NCBI GenBank assembly: GCA_003140785.1
Contig: PLKY01000002.1
Span: 1 to 19,297 of the forward strand
Origin: Acidobacteriaceae bacterium
GTDB lineage: Bacteria > Acidobacteriota > Terriglobia > Terriglobales > Acidobacteriaceae
Reading direction: 5' to 3'
DNA: 19,297 bases
Shown here: piece by piece, positions 13,830-19,297 of the stretch
Position numbering within the stretch: the first letter of the stretch is position 1
How the letters are laid out: each line of letters starts with the position of its first letter
Notes under the pieces: generated by a model
The model's input: only the letters and a program-made list of their open reading frames with translations
What the model was told of the DNA's origin: nothing
Database searches by the model: none
Made by a program: the position numbers and the translations under genes

Positions 13830-15356
13830 CTATGGGCTGATCAAGGGTTGGCTACCCGCCTCGGGCATTTTCAGCAGCGATATGACCCGATTCAGGAGTC
13901 TCGTGCTCTCCACGAATTCGTCTGCCTTGTCTAGTCGCGATATTCGCTTGACTGCTTGTTCAGACTGGTCGGTGCCCGCGACGAGCTCCTCAATCGCAAG
14001 ATGGAAAGCAGCGCGAGCGGCCAGGGGCCTCGATCCCTCCCCGTTCGCCTCCTCGATCGCTTCGAAGTACAGCTTCCGTCCAGAATCCGGATCTCCTTTG
14101 CGAAATGCGAGCATTCCGAACGTTGCCTTGTGAATTGCGGAAGACTTTGCTCCCCGCTCCGCAGCTCTCAATCGATCCACGACTTCTTCCGCCTTGCTAA
14201 TTTCACCGAGTTCCATCAGACAGACTGCGAGGTTATTCAACAAACCGAGATCATCTTGGTTGGCCACCAGCCCGCGCTCAGCAACTCTTTTCCCAGCCTC
14301 CCAATCCGCAAATAGGTCTGCCAGGATGTACGAACTCAGAACCGCAGGTGCGCTAGCGAAGGGTTGATCTTCCAGCCAACAAAGTGATTCGTCTCGCGCA
14401 GTCTCGAAATCCCCGCGGTAGAAGCTCGCCTTTGCATTTGCTTCATGCAATAGCGGGGGTCTTGCGTTCGACACGTCTACCGCTTCATCGAGATGGACTC
14501 TATTGAGCCACCGGATCTGAGCAACTGAGTTTTCATTGGCTTGCTCCAAGGATCTCCTCAAAAACTTGCGAGCGAGCCTGTGATTCCCACTTTCCGCCTC
14601 GAGCGATCCGAGCGCTGCAGCGAGCTCAGTTAGCACTGACGCGGGCAAATCGCCCTCCAACCTTTCTCGCGCGGAGCGGATGTGCCTGGAACTTTTTCCA
14701 AGCGAGTCCGCGATCGCGATTTCCGATGCCAATAACCAAGGGTCCTGCCGAAGAGGCCGAGCGCTGCCCAGCAGCGCCTGGGCGATATCGGGCTCGCCGA
14801 CGTGGATGAAGAATCTCGCAGCGCTTCGAAGAACGAAACGATTGTTCGGTGCGAGTTGAAGCGCCGCCAAGATAGCCCTTCGGCCTTTTTCATTTTGTCC
14901 GGCGATTGTGAATGCGCGTGCTAACTCAACCCATTCGACCGGATCTTTAGGCGTCGAAATAACCTTGTGCCGATGTAGCTTGACCTCCCTGCGAAGAGTT
15001 TCCTCGGACAATTGCGAACCCTCGCTGGGTTCCACTCGGGTCGGTTCCTGCGACTCTCCAAAAAACGCCCTGGCTGCCTTCGGCGTGCGGGGGTTGGCGC
15101 GAAGCTCTGCGACCAATCCGGCGAAGTCATCGAGCCTATTCGAAACGGTCGCGGTACCTAGAAGGTCCAGGCCTTTCCACAGTGAAGGGTCTGCCTTCCA
15201 CTCGACTACGGCATTCGCCAACGAAACATCCAATTCGCTTGTATCGAACTCCTCTTGGACAGCGGGCCATGTCAGCTCGCCAAGGCTCGCCGTTGACTGG
15301 AACGATCTCCACCTCGGAAAGATGTGGCGCGTCTTGTCGAGGAATTCCACGCTCAT
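13830..15356 (-). CDS. TPR-repeat protein paired with a protein kinase
   Basis: A soluble 508-residue helical-repeat protein; no signal peptide or membrane helix. Residues 1-120 are an unassigned N-terminal region (MSVEFLDKTRHIFPRW onward). From about 135 there are TPR-like repeats of 34-residue type: DPVEWVELARAFTIAGQNEK with ILAALQLAPNN; later DLGLLNNLAVCLMELGEISK with AEEVVDRL near 370-400, and a further repeat with GMLAFRKGDPDSGRKLYFEA. TPR arrays generally bind proteins; no enzyme motif is visible. Its ATG (15356-15354) overlaps the stop of the upstream kinase gene as ATGA, so the two are almost certainly translationally coupled and probably act together, for instance as kinase and scaffold or substrate. 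That is inference. The IS630 insertion in the kinase leaves this gene intact, but its expression may now depend on IS transcription. Confidence 0.8.
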   Translation of the reverse strand: MSVEFLDKTRHIFPRWRSFQSTASLGELTWPAVQEEFDTSELDVSLANAVVEWKADPSLWKGLDLLGTATVSNRLDDFAGLVAELRANPRTPKAARAFFGESQEPTRVEPSEGSQLSEETLRREVKLHRHKVISTPKDPVEWVELARAFTIAGQNEKGRRAILAALQLAPNNRFVLRSAARFFIHVGEPDIAQALLGSARPLRQDPWLLASEIAIADSLGKSSRHIRSARERLEGDLPASVLTELAAALGSLEAESGNHRLARKFLRRSLEQANENSVAQIRWLNRVHLDEAVDVSNARPPLLHEANAKASFYRGDFETARDESLCWLEDQPFASAPAVLSSYILADLFADWEAGKRVAERGLVANQDDLGLLNNLAVCLMELGEISKAEEVVDRLRAAERGAKSSAIHKATFGMLAFRKGDPDSGRKLYFEAIEEANGEGSRPLAARAAFHLAIEELVAGTDQSEQAVKRISRLDKADEFVESTRLLNRVISLLKMPEAGSQPLISP

Positions 15357-16173
15357 GGATGATGAATCCTTCCGAGGAGCGCGGCCATCCTTAGGCGGTC
15401 GAACCGGGACACGAAGCGCTGCAGTCCGAACCGCGACCCATATCTTGCTCGGTGCGCTCTGTCACCGCGGGTCCGGATAATGGGGTCGCACATCTGCTCT
15501 AAGACTTCGATCATCTCGGTTCCGAGCGTTCGATCAGGAAACTCGGCGGAGACCATCGACAGATTGTCCGCAAAGGCGTGTGTTAGATATGGCAGGACGT
15601 CATCGTAGGTTCCGCGCCAGACGCGTGGACGATGGATCGGATTTAATGCGGAAACCAGAATTTGGGAAGCACGTAGACTCGTAAACAGAAATAAAATCAT
15701 GCTCCCCACCAAGTAAAAATCTGCTCCGAATCTGCGGTCGGATTCATCCGGATCCAGATACCCGTATAGGAGCTCAGGGGGAGCATAGCCGAGGTCGCCG
15801 GCGAAGGCCAACCCGTCATGTGGCGAGAACTTCGATTTATGCCACGCCCGACCAAGATCCGCTAGCTTCTCTCCTTCTTCAGGGAAATGGAGAACATTCG
15901 AGGGCTTCAAATCCTGGTGGGCGATGCTTGCATTGTGCAACTGTTGTACTCCAACACAGACGTTGTGAATACAAGTCAGCGTCCAGACGAGATCAAACTG
16001 TGCTGCCGAATCCAGGTATTTTCGAATGTCGCCGCCCTTGGCCTCTTCGAAAATCAGGTATTCGACAGTTTGGCCGTTTACGGAAGTCTTTCCTCCGTCG
16101 ATCGCGCGAACAATCCGAGACATCTTCCTGTCCGCACACTCTTCCAGTACTTCGCGCTCGAATAGAAAAGCAC
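15353..16173 (-). pseudogene. Hanks-type protein kinase, 3' fragment (catalytic C-lobe), interrupted by IS630
   Basis: Encodes the C-terminal 273 or so residues of a 353-residue Ser/Thr-type protein kinase. In the rejoined protein numbering it holds helix C (LFEREVLEECADRKM), the catalytic loop HQDLKPSN at 166-173 (an HRD variant, catalytic Asp 168, Lys 170, Asn 173), the metal-binding DLG at 186-188 in place of DFG, and the APPE motif at 211-214. Then comes a helical C-lobe with no transmembrane segment. The nucleotide-binding N-lobe lies on the far side of the IS, at 17371-17609. The frame continues upstream out of frame through transposase DNA to an ATG at 16282, but such a product would lack the Gly-rich loop and the ATP-binding Lys. 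The stop overlaps the TPR gene start (ATGA). Confidence 0.9.
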
Positions 16174-16841
16174 TAGTATCGTGCCCGCGTGGTTGAGTAA
16201 CGGAGTTTCCGGCGGGCTTGTTTGCGGGTGAAATTCCATTCGATGGTGGTTCGGTCGCGGTTGATGCGGCGGCCCCAGGCACGGACTTCGCCGCGCAGTG
16301 CAGCCAGGTCCTGGATTCTGCGTTGTCCCAGACACTGGCGGCTGAGCAGGCTCACTTCGATTTCAGCCTGATTGAGCCAACTGCCGTGTTTGGGTGTGTA
16401 GTGGATCGTGAACCGCTCCCACAGCAAGCCGCCCAGCTTCTCGCCATACCGCTCGACCAGAGACTTGCGGCGGTGGGTGTTGAGGTTGTCCAGCACCAGA
16501 TGGATGGTCCGCGCCTGGGGATAGCGCGCGACGATCTCCACCAGATAGCCGGCAAACTCCGCCGCCGAGCGCGTGGCTGTGGGCTTGGCGAAATGCCGTC
16601 CCGCCTTCGGTTCCACGCCGCAAAACACGTTGGCCGTGCCGCAGCGCCGATACTCGTAATCGCGCCGTGCGATCTGGCCCGGCCGGGCTGTCAGCGGAGT
16701 ACGAATGTCCTGGTGCAACACCACCGGCTTTTCGTCGATGCAAACCACCGGTTCCTCCTCCGAGAGCGGCTTTTCGTAGAGAGCCAGAACATCTTCCATG
16801 CGCCGGATGTACTCCTCATCCAACTCTGCCACGCACCACAT
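16173..16841 (-). CDS. IS630 transposase, C-terminal DDE catalytic part (second frame)
   Basis: A 222-residue DDE_3-type catalytic domain, starting MWCVAELDEEYIRRMEDVLA. Likely acidic residues are Asp 36 (VVCIDEKP), Asp 119 (HLVLDNLNTH) and Glu 161 (SWLNQAEIEVS). It continues the upstream frame (16816-17295): family members read through as WREK-MWC. The two frames overlap at an A7 run (16841-16847 as T on the plus strand), where one A too many breaks the reading. The ATG at the junction need not be the real start, since the natural product would be a fusion. The last sense codon (TAC) uses the terminal bases of the IS, and the stop TAG is formed by the duplicated TA plus a host base. Confidence 0.9.
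   Translation of the reverse strand: MWCVAELDEEYIRRMEDVLALYEKPLSEEEPVVCIDEKPVVLHQDIRTPLTARPGQIARRDYEYRRCGTANVFCGVEPKAGRHFAKPTATRSAAEFAGYLVEIVARYPQARTIHLVLDNLNTHRRKSLVERYGEKLGGLLWERFTIHYTPKHGSWLNQAEIEVSLLSRQCLGQRRIQDLAALRGEVRAWGRRINRDRTTIEWNFTRKQARRKLRYSTTRARY
16174..16175. repeat. TA target duplication, left copy (IS630)
   Basis: TA directly flanks the inverted repeat starting at 16176, matched by TA at 17369-17370. On the minus strand this TA also forms the first two bases of the transposase stop codon TAG (16175-16173). Confidence 0.85.
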
Positions 16842-17368
16842 TTTTTTCCCGCCACGGTTTCAGATCGTGGCTCTGAAGCAGGATGCGCACCGTCTCCGGA
16901 GCCACCCGCTCGACCAGTTTTCGTTTCACCGCCTCCTGGGCGATCAGCCGCACCGTCCAGCGCGCACGGCCCGCTGGCGGTGGGCCGCAAACCATGGCGA
17001 TAATGCGCTGGCCGTGCTCCACATCCAGCAACGGCTTCTGGCCCGGACGAGGCGCGTCGTAGATCGCCCGCTCCAACCCACCCTCCTGGTAACGCCTGCC
17101 AATCTCCCAGGCGGCCTTGGCGGAAATACCCACTGCGCTTCCCGCCTCCACTGTGCTTCGGCCTTCGTCCATCTGCCGAAGCACCAAAGCCCGAATCACC
17201 GCCCGGACCGGTTGCACTCCGCCGCTCAACAACTCCTCGATCTGTCTCCGTTGTTGCCGCGAAAGCTGAATCTGCAATCCCCTGCGCTTGTCCATGCCCT
17301 CGATATAGCGGCAGACAACAATTCAGAAAAGTGGCAACCTTGATTACGAATCTATGAAGTCACGGTAC
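16176..17368 (-). mobile_element. Complete IS630-family insertion sequence, 1193 bp
   Basis: Ends were placed from imperfect terminal inverted repeats: GTATCGTGCC at the left and, reading inward from 17368 on the other strand, GTACCGTGAC at the right. About 19 of the first 32 positions match. TA dinucleotides flank both ends, the target duplication expected of IS630/Tc1-like elements. The boundary is confirmed independently: deleting 16176-17368 plus one TA restores an unbroken protein kinase frame. The element carries one transposase gene split over two frames, read on the minus strand in the same direction as the kinase. Confidence 0.93.
16816..17295 (-). CDS. IS630 transposase, N-terminal DNA-binding part (first frame)
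   Basis: A 159-residue frame with the helix-turn-helix region of IS630 transposases: QLSRQQRRQIEELLSGG, then MDEGRSTVEAGSAVGISAKA and WEIGRRYQEGGLERAIYDAP. A second winged-helix-like segment is WTVRLIAQEAVKRKLVERV followed by ILLQSHDLKPWREK. After WREK the frame runs into 11 unrelated residues (NVVRGRVG at the end) and stops at 16816. Dropping one A from the G-A7 run links it directly to MWCVAELDEE of the next frame. A full transposase would be about 374 residues, normal for the family. Either the element uses slippage to make the fusion, or it is a disabled copy or a homopolymer sequencing error. Confidence 0.88.
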   Translation of the reverse strand: MDKRRGLQIQLSRQQRRQIEELLSGGVQPVRAVIRALVLRQMDEGRSTVEAGSAVGISAKAAWEIGRRYQEGGLERAIYDAPRPGQKPLLDVEHGQRIIAMVCGPPPAGRARWTVRLIAQEAVKRKLVERVAPETVRILLQSHDLKPWREKNVVRGRVG

Positions 17369-17370
17369 TA
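17369..17370. repeat. TA target duplication, right copy (IS630)
   Basis: TA directly after the inverted repeat ending at 17368, matching 16174-16175. Confidence 0.85.
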
Positions 17371-17609
17371 GTGAGCAGATTCAGAGCCGTAGCCGGATCG
17401 CCGGAGTTGAGGGCGGAGGTGTAATCCATAGCTTTTAGAAACGCGCACTGTCCTCCAGGCTTCGTGACCTGGTACGAGCAAGAAAAGACTCCTCCAGTCT
17501 GCACCATCGTTCTGGGTATGAGCCCGCCGACGGTCCATCCATTGTCCAGAAGACGGCCCTCTAGTAGCTCCGCAGGCGGGGGTGGAGGTACTCCTGCTAT
17601 AGCTCCCAT
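17371..17609 (-). pseudogene. Hanks-type protein kinase, 5' fragment (N-lobe), interrupted by IS630
   Basis: The first 79 codons and part of codon 80 of the kinase. ATG 17609 follows a strong Shine-Dalgarno (GGGAGGGG, 17620-17613). The fragment has a proline run (VPPPPPAELLEG), then a Gly-rich loop (VQTGGVFSCSYQV, residues 36-48) and the ATP-binding Lys 59 in QCAFLKAMD. In the present sequence it reads 5 residues into the IS (TVTS at the end) and stops at 17352. Rejoined with 16173-15353 through one TA, the frame is 1062 nt, exactly 354 codons including the stop, running LNLLTS-AFLFERE without a break. The kinase has no membrane anchor, so it would be cytoplasmic, unlike most PknB-type receptor kinases. 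Confidence 0.88.
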
Positions 17610-17796
17610 TTGTCCCCTCCCGCCAGCAAGGCTACGGCTCCTGCGCCGCGCTCAAGAATGTCATTTCACAGTGATTGCGACATATTTTACTCTCTTTTTC
17701 ACCGTCGGATGTGGCAGGTCATCGGAGCCGATCAACCTACCGGGGCCTGAGCCAATCCCGGCAAACGCCCTTAATTTTGAGGCCATGGACAGTTGT

Positions 17797-17931
17797 TTAA
17801 TCCTGCTTGTCGTGAATGCCAGTGATGAGGAGCCACGCGCCTGAAATGAAAAAAGCGAAGGAGAGCACCATCGCTACGGAGGCCACGTAAAGTCCGGCAA
17901 CATATCCCGAGATAAGTAAGACAGAACCTAG
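17797..17931 (-). pseudogene. 3' remnant of a small membrane-protein gene cut by IS701
   Basis: The last 44 codons of a hydrophobic protein, beginning LGSVLLISGYVAGLYVA and ending WLLITGIHDKQD, with two likely transmembrane helices and a charged cytoplasmic-type tail. The frame continues into the IS701 end up to an ATG at 17994, but those 21 residues are IS DNA, so the native N-terminus must lie beyond the far end of the IS, outside the window. Function is not recognisable. It lies upstream of the kinase on the same strand, separated by about 190 nt (17610-17796) in which I see no gene and no strong promoter, only a TAAAAT-like box. Confidence 0.6.
17928..17931. repeat. Putative IS701 target site CTAG, left copy
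   Basis: CTAG immediately precedes the left inverted repeat and fits the YTAR-type 4-bp target known for IS701-family elements. The second copy would lie just past the window end, so duplication cannot be verified here. Confidence 0.5.
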
Positions 17932-17949
17932 TACTACAGTTGTAGATAG
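17932..17949 (+). repeat. IS701 left terminal inverted repeat (18 bp)
   Basis: TACTACAGTTGTAGATAG, the exact reverse complement of 19280-19297. Confidence 0.95.
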
Positions 17950-17992
17950 TGATAATCTGAACTTGCTCTGGTTTGTGATTCTCCGTTGTGCC

Positions 17993-19295
17993 ATGGAGAA
18001 GCGACTGTCTGGATGGAAGCGTGAGTTGTTGCGGGCGCATGGCCTGATTGCAGATTTGTTTGTGCGCTCAGAGCCTCGTGCGCGAAGTTTTGCTTATTTA
18101 CAGGGCTTGTTGAGCGGTTGTGAGCGGAAAAACGGCTGGCAGTTGGCTGAGTGGATGGAGGAGGTAGCTCCTTATCGCGTGCAGCATCTGTTGGACCGTG
18201 CTCGATGGGATGCAAATGCTGCGCGGGATCAGCTTCGCGATTATGTGTTGGAAGAGTTGAGTAGCCCGGATGCTGTCCTGATCGTCGATGAGACGGGTTT
18301 TCTGAAGAAAGGCCGCCACTCGGCGGGTGTCAAGCGCCAGTATACCGGCACGGCCGGACGCATCGAGAACAGCCAGGTCGGCGTGTTTCTCTGCTATGGC
18401 AGTGACAAAGGCGCGGCACTGGTGGACCGCGAACTCTACATTCCGCAGGAGTGGGCTGTAGATCAAGAGCGTCGCCGAGCGGCCGGAATTCCTGAGACTG
18501 TCGAGTTTGCCACCAAGCCGGAGTTAGCACGGCGCATGATCGGGCGCGCATTGGATTCTGGCGCCACGGCGGCCTGGGTTGCAGCCGACGAGGTTTACGG
18601 CCACGACAGCAAACTGCGCCGGTTTCTGGAAGGGCGACAGATGTCCTACGTGCTGGCCGTGGCTTCTGACCAGCGCTTGTGGCAATCGGATTTCATGCAG
18701 CATCGAGTCGACGCGATAGCGCTGAGTCTGCCCGCATCTCGATGGAAGCGTCTTTCCGCCGGCTTCGGCAGCAAGGGCGAACGACTCTACGACTGGGCGT
18801 TGATGCAACTGTCGAAACAGGATGGTTGGACGCGGGCGCTTCTGGTACGGCGCAGCATCGAAGAGAAGCCAGAGTGCGCTTACTATCTGTGTTACGCGCC
18901 CACCGGGAAAGACACGATTGAAACCCTGGTCCGAGTGGCCGGACAACGCTGGTTGATCGAGCAATCCTTTGAGACGGCTAAAGGCGAATGCGGGCTGGAT
19001 CACTACGAGGTGCGCCACTGGCACGGTTGGTACCGGCATATTACGCTGTCCATGCTGGCCCATGCAGTGTTATCCGTATTGCGAGCGCGTGGAGAAAAAA
19101 ACTCCCGACGCGCAAGTGCGGCTCAGCGTACCCGAACTGCGCCACCTGCTCACCGGAATGCTGTGGCGCGGGTGGCACGGCATTGAACACCTGCTGCATT
19201 GGTCCCAGTGGCGAAGACGACACCAATTCCGGGCCATGTACTGCCACTATCGAAAGCGCGGATCGCCTCTGCCCGCATTCTATCTACAACTGTAG
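17993..19295 (+). CDS. IS701-family transposase, with frame break near the C-terminus
   Basis: DDE transposase of IS701 type. Numbered from ATG 17993 (MEKRLSGWKRELLRAHG), likely catalytic residues are Asp 99 (AVLIVDETGFLKKG), Asp 199 (AWVAADEVYGHDSK) and Glu 323 (RWLIEQSFE), followed by the family motif GECGLDHYEVRHWHGWYRH. The frame is open upstream to TTG 17963, without a ribosome-binding site at either start. After VLRARGEK the frame turns into a basic non-homologous tail and stops at 19186. The true C-terminus (TPDAQVRLSVPELRHLL through to AFYLQL, TAG at 19293-19295) lies in the +1 frame. The break is at an A7 run (19095-19101); with A6 the product would be 433 residues. The final codons and stop lie within the right inverted repeat. 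Either slippage-dependent, inactive, or a homopolymer error. Confidence 0.9.
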
Positions 19296-19297
19296 TA
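19280..19297 (-). repeat. IS701 right terminal inverted repeat (18 bp)
   Basis: CTATCTACAACTGTAGTA, the exact reverse complement of 17932-17949; it contains the transposase stop codon and ends at the last base of the window. Confidence 0.95.

Larger units (their letters stand above)
17932..19297 (+). mobile_element. Complete IS701-family insertion sequence, 1366 bp
   Basis: Bounded by perfect 18-bp terminal inverted repeats at 17932-17949 and 19280-19297. It carries one IS701-type transposase gene on the plus strand, with a frame break near the 3' end. The left flank CTAG fits the family's target preference. The window ends on the last base of the right repeat, which suggests that the source contig was broken at a multicopy IS. 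Confidence 0.92.

Noticed and set aside
15353..16282. Reading the 3' kinase fragment as a complete 309-residue kinase starting at 16282
   Set aside because: The first 36 or so residues are out-of-frame IS630 DNA; the product lacks the ATP-binding Lys and Gly-rich loop, which lie beyond the IS.
17464..17844. 126-residue plus-strand frame between the two IS elements
   Set aside because: Low-complexity Ser/Pro/Gly stretch is the antisense of the kinase's proline-rich N-terminus, and its end is antisense to the membrane-protein remnant.
19095..19104. IS1-like -1 slippery heptamer A AAA AAC in the IS701 transposase
   Set aside because: The heptamer is in phase, but a -1 shift leads to the wrong frame; the homologous C-terminus lies in the +1 frame, so classical -1 frameshifting does not explain it.
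16176..19297. IS630 and IS701 as the two arms of a composite transposon
   Set aside because: They belong to different families with different ends, so they cannot mobilise the 563-bp interval together; they look like two independent insertions.

Overview
The window reads as a chromosomal segment of an Acidobacteriota bacterium, most likely class Terriglobia. The pointers are a very large Oar-like TonB-dependent receptor with an N-terminal carboxypeptidase-regulatory domain (a family greatly expanded in that group), LPS heptose and lipid A-export genes typical of a diderm, and a yicC-gmk-rpoZ-coaBC-uracil glycosylase housekeeping run. This placement is inference from gene content; no marker gene was searched.

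Layout. Positions 1-493 are a long non-coding leader. At 494-3922 is the outer-membrane receptor, followed by cutC (4015-4758). gmhB (minus, 4795-5379) and hldE (plus, 5449-6915) are divergent and together supply three steps of ADP-heptose synthesis; a symmetric -10-like element lies between them. Next come an MsbA-type ABC exporter (7061-8971), preceded by a possible 22-residue leader ORF that overlaps its start, and yicC, gmk and rpoZ (8977-10885). A small hypothetical gene (11082-11441), coaBC (11553-12863) and a type 4 uracil-DNA glycosylase (12869-13798) complete the conserved part.

From 13800 the character changes to an accessory island read mainly on the minus strand. It holds a two-gene unit: a soluble Hanks-type protein kinase whose stop codon overlaps the start of a 508-residue TPR protein (ATGA overlap). 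The kinase is split by a 1193-bp IS630-family element at 16176-17368. Removing the element and one copy of its TA target duplication rejoins an exact 353-codon kinase frame carrying all the main catalytic motifs. Upstream, a small membrane-protein gene is cut by a complete 1366-bp IS701-family element (17932-19297) with perfect 18-bp terminal inverted repeats; the window ends on the last base of the second repeat.

Most notable: (i) the kinase/TPR pair, which I do not recognise as a named system, and its clean knockout by IS630; (ii) two unrelated transposases that both lose frame by the same +1 step at the same G-A7 run; (iii) three start codons lying exactly 6 nt after a TAnnAT box without a clear Shine-Dalgarno, suggesting leaderless mRNAs; (iv) an IS630 transposase whose stop codon is made from the duplicated TA target plus one host base.
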